The notes under the pieces were generated by a model, which saw only the letters and a list, made by a program, of their open reading frames with translations, did not search any database and had not been told where the DNA came from. Made by a program: the position numbers and the translations under genes. Below are positions 1-9,021 of a DNA stretch of 64,000 nucleotides, piece by piece. Source of the stretch: Hasllibacter sp. MH4015 (GTDB taxonomy: Bacteria > Pseudomonadota > Alphaproteobacteria > Rhodobacterales > Rhodobacteraceae); assembly GCF_020177575.1 (NCBI RefSeq), contig NZ_JAHTBK010000001.1:3116001-3180000 (forward strand), written 5' to 3'. Every line of letters begins with the position of its first letter. The stretch's first letter is position 1.

Positions 1-1
1 C

Positions 2-784
2 ATCATCAAGGCGCTGCCGTTCGAGATGATGATGATCATGGGCGCGGCCACCGGCGCATTCCTGATTTCAAACGACAAAGGCACGATCAAGGCCACGCTC
101 AGTGGACTGAAGAAGGTCTTCAAGGGACCCGATTGGAAGGATGAGGATTACCGCGACCTTCTGTGTCTGTTGTTCGAACTGATCCGCCTGCAACGCCAGA
201 ATGCCGTCGCGGTCGAGGAGCATATCGAGAACCCGGAAGGCTCGGAGATTTTCGGCCGCTATCCCAAGATCCTGAAGGACCACGAGGCGGTTGAACTGAT
301 CTGCGATACGATGCGGTCCGCCGCGATGAACTACAACGACCCGCACCAGGTGGAGGAGGTTCTGGATAAGCGTCTGGAGCAGAACGTCCACCACCAGATG
401 CACGGAAGTCATGCGATGCAGACCGTGGCCGATGGCCTGCCCGCACTTGGCATCGTTGCCGCCGTTCTGGGTGTGATCAAAACCATGGCCTCCATCGACC
501 AGCCGCCCGAGATCCTCGGCGGCCTGATCGGCGGTGCGCTTGTCGGGACATTTCTGGGCGTATTCTTGGCCTACGGATTCGTCGGTCCTTTCGCCTCCAA
601 GATGAAGACCGTGATCGAAGAGGATCACCAGTTCTACCTGATGATCCGGGAGGTCCTGATTGCGAACCTCCACAACCACGCCACGAACATCTGCATCGAA
701 GTGGGCCGCCAAAACGCCCCGCACCACGTCCGTCCCGGCTTCAATGATCTGGAAGAAGCGCTGAGAGGGTTGAAGGCGGCATGA
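2..784 (+). CDS. motA: Flagellar motor stator protein MotA (5' end outside window)
   Basis: Inner-membrane stator subunit that, with MotB, conducts ions and turns the flagellar rotor. The reading frame is open from base 2, so the gene begins upstream of the window and only the part from the second membrane region onward is visible. A cytoplasmic charged domain follows, then two C-terminal membrane helices with the conserved P-A-L-G-I-V-A-A-V-L-G-V-I stretch (MotA Pro motif) and a short cytoplasmic tail. The stop overlaps the start of the next gene by 4 bases, implying translational coupling. MotB is not downstream; it must lie elsewhere. Confidence 0.95.
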   Translation: MIKALPFEMMMIMGAATGAFLISNDKGTIKATLSGLKKVFKGPDWKDEDYRDLLCLLFELIRLQRQNAVAVEEHIENPEGSEIFGRYPKILKDHEAVELICDTMRSAAMNYNDPHQVEEVLDKRLEQNVHHQMHGSHAMQTVADGLPALGIVAAVLGVIKTMASIDQPPEILGGLIGGALVGTFLGVFLAYGFVGPFASKMKTVIEEDHQFYLMIREVLIANLHNHATNICIEVGRQNAPHHVRPGFNDLEEALRGLKAA

Positions 785-2907
785 GGACCCTACTCATTGC
801 AGTGTCGTTGCTAGGCGCTTGGGTCGCTCCCGGCCATGGGCAGACACTTCGCATACAGTCCGGCGATCATGCCGGATTCACCCGGCTCGTTTTGCCTATA
901 GGCACGGAACGCGAATGGAATCTTCAGACCGAGGGCGATCGGGAATGGACGCTCAGCCTCGTGCCCGGCGTGGACGGCTTCGACACGTCCGGTGCATTCG
1001 ATCTGATCCAGCGGACACGGCTTGCCGATCTTCGCGCCGGTGACGACCTTAGGCTGGACCTGAACTGCTCCTGTGGCGTCAGCAGTTTCCGGCACGAGGG
1101 ACAATACCTGGTCATCGACATCGCCGATCCCGACCCCAACGCGCTGCCTCCCGCCGATGAGCCCAGCGAGGGTGCGGAACCCGACGTCGCCGTGACGGAG
1201 CCCACGGAGATCAACACCCTGCCCGATTTGACCTCGATCCTCCGGGTACCACGGGCCCTGCCGATCATCCCAGCGTCGCAACAACCCGTCATGGCCGAAC
1301 CCGCAGTGACCGAACCGGACATGGGCGAAGGCGACCCAAATCCGCGCATTGCCGAAGCGGCGGAAATCATGGCGGAACAACTGGCTCGCGCGGCAGCCTC
1401 CGGATTGCTTGACGCGGCCCTTGACCAGCCTTTCACGGCCGCTGACCCCGTGGAAGCCGACCGTCCTACCGATGTCGAAATCGTGGACCCCAACCCCGTC
1501 CCCCCCGAGGGAGACCCACTTGTGACAGGCGACCTCCCGATCCGGGCCGAGACAGCGTTTGATCGGTCGATTCAGATTGAATTGCCCTCGCGCCCGACCC
1601 GGACGGAAGGATCGTGCACCGGAGCACCGTTCTCCGCGCGCGATTGGGCGGATGGGTCTGGCTTCGATCAGGATCTCGGGGCGCTCCGCCTGGCCCTCTA
1701 TGACGAACGCGATGTCCTGTCGGAAACCGGGGCGCTGCAAATGGCACAGCACTATCTCTACTACGGGTTCGGGGCGGAAGCCGCCTATTGGCTGTCGGAA
1801 TTGGCCAACCCTCCCGATCCGTATCTGCCAATTGCATCCATCCTTGACGGCAGACAGGACGCGCGCTTCGTTCCGGTCGAGATGCCGTCGGGTTGCTCCC
1901 CGGGGGAGCTCTTGTGGCGTTACATTGGTGATGCCGTCACGGCGGATCTTGAGCCGGACGATCTGTCCGCCCTGCAGCGGGCCTTTGCGGACTTGCCCCC
2001 CGGTCTGCGCGACCATTTGGGGCCGATGCTGGCGGCACGCCTTCGCGACGATGGCCATGGCGCGGCGGCGCTCAATATCCGCGATGTCCTCCACCGTGGC
2101 GGGCGCATAGATCCGAACCAATTGACGGTGCTGGACCTCAGTCTCGGCATCTCGGGCACCGAAGGTCCACACCAGACACGCGCCGCAATCGACGGCGCGT
2201 TGGCCAGCGACGGCGCGAATTCCGTCACTGTTATGGCGGAGGCCCTCGGCTTCGAGCGTAGTGCTGGTACTCTGCCTGATCCGGCTCGCGTCACGGCAGC
2301 GGAAGCCCTGTTGCGCGAAAACGGGGAGGGCCCGGATACCGCAATCCTTTGGCGTGAGGTCCTGCTGGCCCACGCGGCGCTGGGGCGGATCGACACCGCG
2401 CTTGGCATGCTGTCCGACCCCGCGCGGTCGGACGATGCGCGGGCGGATGCGCTGACCCTTCTGATAGAAGAACGTGCTGCGGTGAACGATACGGCCTCCC
2501 TCCTGATACTGGCCTATACCTATGGACGCGATTGGCGACCGGAGGGCTCGGCCGCCGGTCGGGCGCAGGTGCGCGCCATTTCGGCTCTCCGGGCGGAGGG
2601 TCTTTTCGAGGCCGCCAACATCCTGCGGGACGTGCGCCGCCCGCTGATCCTGCCAAACCTGGACGACGAGATGCCCGAGGCCCCGGACGAGGCGCTTGAT
2701 GCGTGGCAGGATGGGGATTGGGAGCGACTGGCCACGTCCGCCGATGGCCCCCACGGCGACATCGCCGCCCGAATGTCAGCCCTTGGCCGCGGGGAAGACG
2801 TAACTCAAACGACGCTCAATCTCGCCGACCTCGCCAGATCGGTCACAGATAGCCGCGACTTGCGCGGAACGATCACCGAACTCCTCGCGCAGCCGACGCT
2901 GCCATGA
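781..2907 (+). CDS. Large periplasmic protein of the flagellar cluster, function unknown
   Basis: I do not recognise a named family. The 708-aa product starts with a clear signal peptide (about 21 residues, ending G-H-G-Q), so it is exported. A beta-rich N-terminal region of roughly 110 residues, faintly like AMIN-type domains, contains a C-S-C motif. It is followed by an acidic and proline-rich linker (about 115-270) and a helical, TPR-like C-terminal half rich in Ala and Leu. It overlaps motA by 4 bases and precedes flhA on the same strand, so it is probably co-expressed with stator and export genes. By position it could be a periplasmic motility factor comparable in role to rhizobial MotC, but that is inference from context only. 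Confidence 0.75.
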   Translation: MRTLLIAVSLLGAWVAPGHGQTLRIQSGDHAGFTRLVLPIGTEREWNLQTEGDREWTLSLVPGVDGFDTSGAFDLIQRTRLADLRAGDDLRLDLNCSCGVSSFRHEGQYLVIDIADPDPNALPPADEPSEGAEPDVAVTEPTEINTLPDLTSILRVPRALPIIPASQQPVMAEPAVTEPDMGEGDPNPRIAEAAEIMAEQLARAAASGLLDAALDQPFTAADPVEADRPTDVEIVDPNPVPPEGDPLVTGDLPIRAETAFDRSIQIELPSRPTRTEGSCTGAPFSARDWADGSGFDQDLGALRLALYDERDVLSETGALQMAQHYLYYGFGAEAAYWLSELANPPDPYLPIASILDGRQDARFVPVEMPSGCSPGELLWRYIGDAVTADLEPDDLSALQRAFADLPPGLRDHLGPMLAARLRDDGHGAAALNIRDVLHRGGRIDPNQLTVLDLSLGISGTEGPHQTRAAIDGALASDGANSVTVMAEALGFERSAGTLPDPARVTAAEALLRENGEGPDTAILWREVLLAHAALGRIDTALGMLSDPARSDDARADALTLLIEERAAVNDTASLLILAYTYGRDWRPEGSAAGRAQVRAISALRAEGLFEAANILRDVRRPLILPNLDDEMPEAPDEALDAWQDGDWERLATSADGPHGDIAARMSALGRGEDVTQTTLNLADLARSVTDSRDLRGTITELLAQPTLP

Positions 2908-2992
2908 CCGGAAAGCCCTATAGCCATTCCATGCACCAAGCCGCGGGCCGTTCGACGAGCCGCACCACGTGCCCTTCCAAACAGGCCTGATC

Positions 2993-5071
2993 ATGTCCGC
3001 CAAAGCCCTGTTCCAGCCGACGATCCTGTTCGCCCTGGCCCTGATGGCCGTCATCGTCATGATGATCCTACCCGTGCCGTCCTTCATCCTCGACCTCGGG
3101 CTGGCGGCGTCTTTCGGGTTGGCGATCCTGATCTTCACGGTGACGCTGTTCATCGAGCGGCCGTTGGATTTCTCGGCATTTCCGACGGTCCTTCTGGCGT
3201 CCCTCATGCTGCGGCTGTCGCTGAATGTCTCGTCCACGAAACTGATCATCGGACAGGGGCATACCGGAACGGATGCGGCGGGGGGCGTCATCGAAGGCTT
3301 TGCGATGTTCGTCATCGGCGGATCAGTCGTGATGGGTCTTGTCATCTTTTGCGTTCTTTTGATCGTAAATTTCATCGTAATCAACAAGGGCGCCGCGCGC
3401 ATGGCAGAGGTCGGGGCCCGCTTCGCGCTCGACGGGATGCCGGGCAAGCAACTCGCTATCGACAGCGATATGGCCGCGGGCGCCATCGACCATACCGAAG
3501 CCAAGGAGCGGCGCGAACGGGAGCAGGCGGAGACGACCTTCTTCGGCTCCCTGGACGGGGCGTCGAAATTCGTGAAGGGCGACGCAATTGCCGGGCTTCT
3601 CATCACGCTGCTCAACCTCGTGGTCGGTCTGATCATCGGCACCACGCTCCATGGCATGCCGCTTGCGCAGGCGTTCGAGACCTACACGATCCTCACTGTG
3701 GGCGATGGTCTGGTCAGCCAGATCCCAGCGGTCATCATCGCCATCGCATCCGCCTTGTTGCTGGCACGCGGCGGGGCGACCGGTGCGACCGACACGGCGC
3801 TTCTGTCTCAGCTCGGCCGCCATCCTTCGGCCCTTGCCACCGTAGGTATCCTGATGGGAATCTTCGGTCTTGTCCCCGGCCTGCCGCTCGCGCCGTTCCT
3901 CCTTGGCGCTATCGCATTGTGCGCCGCGGCGTGGTGGCGGTCCAACACGCTATCCAATGAGGCAAGTCTCAAGATCGCCGCCGAAACACCCGATAAGGAT
4001 GCGCCGCGAGAGACGGTGGGCGACCTTCTGGATGTGGACGACATTCATGTGGAGTTTGCGCCCGACCTCGTTAGCCTCGCCCTTGATCCGGCGACGGGGC
4101 TGGATGCCCGAATCAAGAGCATGCGGGAACACATTGCCCGCGCCTTCGGGGTAATCCTGCCGGAAATGCGCCTGACCGACCGGGGCGACCTGCCGCCCGG
4201 TTCCTATTCCATTCGGCTGCTCGGCGTCGAACACGCCACCGCGTCGCTACAGCCCGCCCGCGTCCTGATGTTGACGCAGGATGGCGCAATTGACTTGCCC
4301 GACGGCGAAGAAACGGCGGAGCCTGTCTACAATGCGCCCGCCCGATGGATCGACCCGCGCGATCGGGAGCGTGCGGCACTGGCAGGTATGACGGTTGTCA
4401 CTCCGTCCGAGGTTCTGGCGACGCATCTGTTAGAGGTTCTAAAGCGCAACCTCTCGCGCCTGCTGACCTTCAAGACCCTGCAACGGCAGCTCGATGCGTT
4501 CGTGACCCTTTCTGACGGAACGCGGTCGGAAGAGAACCGTCGCCTGCTTGATGAGCTTGTGCCGGACAAGGTGCCGCTTGACCTTCTGCATTCCGTCCTG
4601 CGCCTGCTTCTTGCCGAACAGGTCTCGATCCGGAACCTGCCCCTGATCCTCGAAGCCATTGCGGAGGCGCGCGGCAACGCAGCTCAGCCCGAGATGATCT
4701 GCGAACATGTGCGCCAGCGGCTCGGCTTTCAGTTGATATCCGAGATGAAGCGCGCGGATGGCTCGCTGCCTCTGATCCAGCTGGCATCGGAATGGGAAGA
4801 CGTTTTCATGCGTTACCAGATCGGTGGCGACGGCGGCTTGCCCGAAATTGCGCTGCCCCCCGATGAGTTCAACGCGCTGGCCAAATCCGTGGGCGACAAG
4901 GTCAACACCGCCAGTGAAAAGGGCACGTATCCCGCAGTCGTGACCTCGGCGCTGCGGCGACGGTTTCTGCGCACGGTCCTGTCAGCGCGCGGTATCCCGA
5001 ATCCGGTCGTGTCATTCGAGGAGATCGGATTGGAGGCGAAACCTGCCCTTGTCGGGCTCGCCGCGCCATGA
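2993..5071 (+). CDS. flhA: Flagellar type III export gate protein FlhA
   Basis: Export-gate component in the centre of the MS ring that docks chaperone-substrate complexes. About eight membrane helices occupy the first 320 residues, followed by a large cytoplasmic domain. The FHIPEP-family signature is visible after the early helices (A-R-F-A-L-D-G-M-P-G-K-Q). Length (692 aa) is normal. I chose the ATG at 2993 (M-S-A-K-A-L-F) because an AGG lies just upstream; an in-frame GTG at 2969 would add eight residues. The stop overlaps fliR by 4 bases. Confidence 0.97.
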   Translation: MSAKALFQPTILFALALMAVIVMMILPVPSFILDLGLAASFGLAILIFTVTLFIERPLDFSAFPTVLLASLMLRLSLNVSSTKLIIGQGHTGTDAAGGVIEGFAMFVIGGSVVMGLVIFCVLLIVNFIVINKGAARMAEVGARFALDGMPGKQLAIDSDMAAGAIDHTEAKERREREQAETTFFGSLDGASKFVKGDAIAGLLITLLNLVVGLIIGTTLHGMPLAQAFETYTILTVGDGLVSQIPAVIIAIASALLLARGGATGATDTALLSQLGRHPSALATVGILMGIFGLVPGLPLAPFLLGAIALCAAAWWRSNTLSNEASLKIAAETPDKDAPRETVGDLLDVDDIHVEFAPDLVSLALDPATGLDARIKSMREHIARAFGVILPEMRLTDRGDLPPGSYSIRLLGVEHATASLQPARVLMLTQDGAIDLPDGEETAEPVYNAPARWIDPRDRERAALAGMTVVTPSEVLATHLLEVLKRNLSRLLTFKTLQRQLDAFVTLSDGTRSEENRRLLDELVPDKVPLDLLHSVLRLLLAEQVSIRNLPLILEAIAEARGNAAQPEMICEHVRQRLGFQLISEMKRADGSLPLIQLASEWEDVFMRYQIGGDGGLPEIALPPDEFNALAKSVGDKVNTASEKGTYPAVVTSALRRRFLRTVLSARGIPNPVVSFEEIGLEAKPALVGLAAP

Positions 5072-5838
5072 TCGCGCTTGCGGCAGAGATGCTGGAGGTC
5101 ACGCAAATCTGGCTGGCGACGGCGATCGCCGTATTCCTGCGCATCGGTGCTTGCTTCATCGTCCTGCCGGGGCTGGGCGAACAGATGATCCCGGCGCGCG
5201 TGCGTCTTGGGGCGGCCTTTGCTTTCACCATCTTCCTCACCCCCGCCCTCCACGGAGAGATTGCGGCCCAGGGCACGCTCCCCCCGATTACGGCCTTCTT
5301 CTCGGAGGCGCTGTCGGGCCTGATCCTCGGCCTTGCCCTTCGTTTGATGGTCCACGCCTTGCAGATTGCGGGCACGATTGCGGCGCAATCCACGTCGCTC
5401 AGTCAGATCATGGGCGGCGCGTCACCCGACCCGCAACCGGCCATGGGTGCGATCCTCATGTTGGGTGGCCTGACCCTTGCGGTTCTGTCAGGCCTGCATA
5501 TCCATCTGGTCGAAACGTTCCTGCGCTCCTACGCGATCCTGCCGTTCGGCGATCTGCCCGGCCCGCGCGATTTGGGTGGTTGGGGCGTCGATCAGGTACG
5601 CCACAGCTTCTCCCTAGCCCTGTCACTGGCGGCTCCGTTTCTTGTGGCGTCGCTGCTCTACAATGTTGCGCTTGGCGTCATCAACAAGGCGATGCCGCAA
5701 CTGATGGTCGCCTTCGTGGGCGCGCCCGCGATAACTTGGGGCGGTCTTGTCCTTCTCTTGCTGACGACACCGTTCATCCTGCCGATCTGGCTGACCGCGT
5801 TTGAAGGGGTGCTGTCCGCGCCGATGGGGCCACGATGA
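5068..5838 (+). CDS. fliR: Flagellar export gate protein FliR
   Basis: Membrane protein of the flagellar type III export gate, which assembles with FliP and FliQ. The 256-aa product has six or so hydrophobic helices and the family's early R-I-G-A-C-F and P-G-L-G-E-Q motifs. It overlaps flhA upstream and flhB downstream by 4 bases each, forming a coupled flhA-fliR-flhB unit. fliQ is separate, on the opposite strand near 10.6 kb, and fliP is not in the window. Confidence 0.96.
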   Translation: MIALAAEMLEVTQIWLATAIAVFLRIGACFIVLPGLGEQMIPARVRLGAAFAFTIFLTPALHGEIAAQGTLPPITAFFSEALSGLILGLALRLMVHALQIAGTIAAQSTSLSQIMGGASPDPQPAMGAILMLGGLTLAVLSGLHIHLVETFLRSYAILPFGDLPGPRDLGGWGVDQVRHSFSLALSLAAPFLVASLLYNVALGVINKAMPQLMVAFVGAPAITWGGLVLLLLTTPFILPIWLTAFEGVLSAPMGPR

Positions 5839-6929
5839 GCGACGAAGACCAAAGCCCATCCGATAAGCCACACGACCCAACCGACCGCAAACTGGAGGAG
5901 GCGCGCAAAAAGGGAGAGATCGTGCGGTCCGCCGATCTCAACACGGCGGTCGTCTATGCCGGTTTTCTCCTGTCTGGCGCGCTTCTTGCCCCTTGGGTCG
6001 TGCAATCCCTTGGCGCTTTGACCCAGGCCAGCCTAGGGCAGGCGGAGGTGTTGGCCCCGTTGCTTCTTGGCCCGGGCGGCTCCGGACCTGCGGTTGGGCT
6101 CTTGTCGCCGTCCATGCTGTCGGCGGCGGTCGTGGGCTTCGTCCCGGCGATCCTCCTGGTGGCAGCGCTCATCGCGCAACGTGGCCTCCTGTTCACGCCA
6201 TCCAAACTCGCCCCCAAGCTCAACCGCATCTCGCCCATCGGCAACGCCAAGCAGAAATTCGGCGCGCAAGGCATGTTTCAGTTCGCAAAATCCGCCGTGA
6301 AACTCGCCCTGGTCTCGATTTTTCTCGCCCTCTACCTCTGGGCCCGGGCGGAAGAGATTCTCGCGTCGATCTATGCCAGCCCCGGGCAGGTTCTCGAGCT
6401 TCTCGGGCGCCTGTCGCTTGATTTTCTTCTGGTCGTCACCGGGATGACCGCCCTGATCGGGGGCGCGGATTGGCTCTGGGAATGGGGCCAACTGCGCCAA
6501 CGCAATCGCATGACAAGGCAGGAGCTGATGGATGAAGCCAAAAGCTCCGAAGGCGATCCCCACATGAAACAGCAGCGTCGGCAACGGGGCCAAGCGATTG
6601 CGATGAACCAAATGATCGCCGATATACCCAAGGCAGACGTCATTATCGTCAACCCCACGCATTACGCCGTTGCATTGAAATGGGACCGCGCCGACGGCGG
6701 CGTGCCGACCTGCGTGGCCAAAGGCGTGGATGAGGTCGCCCGGCGCATCCGTGAAGCGGCGGCTGAGGCGGGCGTTCCCGTCTTCTCCGATCCGCCAACG
6801 GCCCGCGCCCTTCACGCCTCGGTGGAGCTTGGTCATCCAATCCTGCCCGATCAATACCGCGCCGTCGCGGCCGCCATCCGGTTCGCGGATCTGATGCGCA
6901 GCAAGGCCCGCAAGGTGCGCAAGCCGTGA
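5835..6929 (+). CDS. flhB: Flagellar export switch protein FlhB
   Basis: Export-gate protein that changes substrate specificity from rod and hook to filament proteins after autocleavage. The N-terminal half has four membrane helices. The C-terminal cytoplasmic domain carries the self-cleavage motif N-P-T-H at residues 273-276, followed by the typical Y-A-V-A-L-K-W. Length (364 aa) is usual. It starts inside the end of fliR and its stop overlaps the following coiled-coil gene. Confidence 0.97.
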   Translation: MSDEDQSPSDKPHDPTDRKLEEARKKGEIVRSADLNTAVVYAGFLLSGALLAPWVVQSLGALTQASLGQAEVLAPLLLGPGGSGPAVGLLSPSMLSAAVVGFVPAILLVAALIAQRGLLFTPSKLAPKLNRISPIGNAKQKFGAQGMFQFAKSAVKLALVSIFLALYLWARAEEILASIYASPGQVLELLGRLSLDFLLVVTGMTALIGGADWLWEWGQLRQRNRMTRQELMDEAKSSEGDPHMKQQRRQRGQAIAMNQMIADIPKADVIIVNPTHYAVALKWDRADGGVPTCVAKGVDEVARRIREAAAEAGVPVFSDPPTARALHASVELGHPILPDQYRAVAAAIRFADLMRSKARKVRKP

Positions 6930-7294
6930 GCGAGACGCGCCTTGACCGCCTGCACCAGGTGTCCGGCATTCTGGCCGACCGCGCCCTTGCCCCCGTGGAA
7001 AAGGCAGCCGTGGACATGCATGCGATCGAGCAGCGGGTGGAAGCGTTGGCGCACCATCGCGCAGCGCTGATGCGGTCGGCCAGCGACCCGACGCTCGCCG
7101 GGTCCATGCTGGCCCAGGCCGAAAGGTTGCGTCAGCAACAGGCGCGCGCATTGGAAGAGCTTGCGCGCGCGCGCGTGGCGCTGGAACAGGCCCGGCAGGC
7201 GGCGGCCAAAGCCGTCGGACGGAACCGCGTCCTGGAGAAGCTGATCGAGAAGCGCGCCCTCGTTATAAGAAAGTCGGGGCGCGCAAAGCGTTGA
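6926..7294 (+). CDS. FliJ-like coiled-coil protein
   Basis: A 122-aa protein that is almost entirely alpha-helical, rich in Ala, Arg, Glu and Gln with heptad character over residues 10-110, and with a basic C-terminus. It overlaps flhB by 4 bases and is the last gene of the motA-flhA-fliR-flhB unit. Size, charge pattern and position fit a FliJ-type export chaperone or ATPase stalk protein, but sequence alone does not prove the family. It ends convergently with fliL, 21 bases apart, with no obvious terminator. Confidence 0.6.
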   Translation: MSETRLDRLHQVSGILADRALAPVEKAAVDMHAIEQRVEALAHHRAALMRSASDPTLAGSMLAQAERLRQQQARALEELARARVALEQARQAAAKAVGRNRVLEKLIEKRALVIRKSGRAKR

Positions 7295-7315
7295 ACGGCA
7301 GCTAAAACTTCGCGA

Positions 7316-7840
7316 TCAGGCGTCCTGCCGCGTCAGATCCGTGATCAAGACGTCATGCACGACCGCATCGCCCAATACGCCGATCGCTGCCTCCCGCAGA
7401 CCCTCACGCAGGGGGGCCATGGCCGCGGCCTCGGTGAACATGCCGTCGAAGCCCCCTGCATTTGCATGGGCGAACAGGACGCGCAGGAAGCTGTCGCGAA
7501 GGCGCGGCTCTCGATTGAAGACGGAGCTGTTCTGGCCCGTATTGACCTCCACCGTCAGTCCCATCACGACGAGCGCACGAACCGATCCGTTGCGCACGAT
7601 GGGCACGACGAATTGATTGTTCAGGCGCACATATTCCGTGCCCTCGCCGGTCTGCTCAACCGGGGACGGTTCGCCGTCATCTTCGGCGACATCGTCCTCG
7701 CCACCCTCGTCCGATGAAGTTCCCGCCACCTCCTCGACATCGTCGGAAGGCACATCGCCGCCGGCCAGCATCATCCCCGCACCGATGCCGCCACCGGCCC
7801 CGAGCAGCAAGAGGAGCACGGGCAAGAGCATCCGCATCAT
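7316..7840 (-). CDS. fliL: Flagellar basal body-associated protein FliL
   Basis: Single-pass inner-membrane protein that supports the stator and torque generation. The N-terminus is a hydrophobic anchor with a Gly-rich helix (about residues 4-27), followed by an acidic Ser/Glu/Asp linker (about 30-65) and a periplasmic FliL domain with a Y-V-R-L-N-N-Q-F-V-V-P motif. Length 174 aa is typical. It is the promoter-distal gene of the long minus-strand block that begins at flgB. Confidence 0.9.
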   Translation of the reverse strand: MMRMLLPVLLLLLGAGGGIGAGMMLAGGDVPSDDVEEVAGTSSDEGGEDDVAEDDGEPSPVEQTGEGTEYVRLNNQFVVPIVRNGSVRALVVMGLTVEVNTGQNSSVFNREPRLRDSFLRVLFAHANAGGFDGMFTEAAAMAPLREGLREAAIGVLGDAVVHDVLITDLTRQDA

Positions 7841-7867
7841 ACCAATATTCCTAAGCCGTTCAGCCGA

Positions 7868-8602
7868 TCAGAAAGGCAGGATCGCATCGGCCACCTCCTG
7901 CCCGTATCTGGGCCGCTGGACGTCAGTAATCAGGCCGCGCCCGCCATATGAAATCCGCGCCGCCGCGATCCGGTCATATTCGACGGAGTTCTGGCGCGAG
8001 ATATCCTCGGGCCGGACGTACCCCGTCACCAGCAGCTCTCGGACCTCGTTGTTGACGCGCACTTCCTGGCTGCCTTCGATGCGCAGGACGCCGTTTTGCA
8101 GAACCTCCGTGATCGTGGCAGCGACGCGCAAGGTCAGCTCCTCGTTGCGACGGACAGAACCCTCGCCCGCCGACCGGCTGGAACTGTCGAACTCCACCGC
8201 CTCCCCCAGCGAACCACCGCGGGTCAGTAGCCCGTCCGCCCGCTGTGGCAGGCCGAAGAGGTTGGGGATACCCATTTCCTCCGACCCGCTGCGTTCCCGT
8301 TCGGAGGAGTTCTGGAATTCCGCGCTGTCGTCGATCTCGATCACCACGGTCAGGATATCGCCCCGCAAGCTCGCCCGCCGGTCCCCCAACAGCGATGCAC
8401 GTCCCGCGGTCCAGAGCGAGGCGCCCTCCGCCCGGTCGGGGATGTCGCGCGAATCGGGAAGCGGCACCACGTTCATGGCGAAGACTTCGTTACCATTGGC
8501 GGGCGAGGTCAGGTCGGGGGTCTGGCCCACCTGGGACAGTCGGGCACAGGCCGACACGGACAGGATCGCGGCGGCGAAAAGGATCAGGGATAGATGTTTC
8601 AT
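7868..8602 (-). CDS. flgH: Flagellar L-ring protein FlgH
   Basis: Outer-membrane lipoprotein that forms the L ring around the rod. The signal peptide ends in a lipobox (V-S-A-C, Cys19). The body shows FlgH features: N-D-I-L/R-G-D-I-L-T-V-V-I-type beta strands and a G-Y-V-R-P-E-D-I segment near the C-terminus. Length 244 aa is normal. The start overlaps the end of flgA by 4 bases. Confidence 0.96.
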   Translation of the reverse strand: MKHLSLILFAAAILSVSACARLSQVGQTPDLTSPANGNEVFAMNVVPLPDSRDIPDRAEGASLWTAGRASLLGDRRASLRGDILTVVIEIDDSAEFQNSSERERSGSEEMGIPNLFGLPQRADGLLTRGGSLGEAVEFDSSSRSAGEGSVRRNEELTLRVAATITEVLQNGVLRIEGSQEVRVNNEVRELLVTGYVRPEDISRQNSVEYDRIAAARISYGGRGLITDVQRPRYGQEVADAILPF

Positions 8603-9021
8603 GGGGTGGGTCCAACGGTGACAAGGCCAGGACCGGTGGCCGTGGCGGTAACGGTTTGGCGCGAATTGAGATTGATCACGCGGAGCATTTCGCCCGAGGC
8701 CGCACGATCCAGCGCGCGCCCCTCGGTGAGGATCAGAAGGCCCCCATGGTTGTAGCGCAGCGACACGATCTCGTTACGCTCCACGATGGCGGGCGGGCGC
8801 AGATCGCCCGGGCGGATGGGGCGGCCAGGGTAAAGGTTGATCCGGGCTTCCATCCCGATCGCATCGCCCATGTCAGACAGCGCGCCGGGCGTTGCACCTT
8901 CGACCGTCGCCACATCGGCGGGGCCGATCAGCGTGGCGCCCCGAATGGTTCCGGCGGCGATCACGGTTTCCTGCGCAGCCACGGGCGTGGCCAAGAATGT
9001 CAGCATCAAGACGACCCGCAT
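8599..9021 (-). CDS. flgA: Flagellar P-ring chaperone FlgA
   Basis: Periplasmic chaperone for P-ring (FlgI) assembly. The 140-aa product has a signal peptide cleaved after A-V-A-A and a SAF-type domain with the family's P-G-R-P-I-R-P-G-D-L motif. It is short because only the C-terminal FlgA domain is present, as in many alphaproteobacteria. It abuts flgG (one-base overlap) and overlaps flgH. Confidence 0.92.
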   Translation of the reverse strand: MRVVLMLTFLATPVAAQETVIAAGTIRGATLIGPADVATVEGATPGALSDMGDAIGMEARINLYPGRPIRPGDLRPPAIVERNEIVSLRYNHGGLLILTEGRALDRAASGEMLRVINLNSRQTVTATATGPGLVTVGPTP

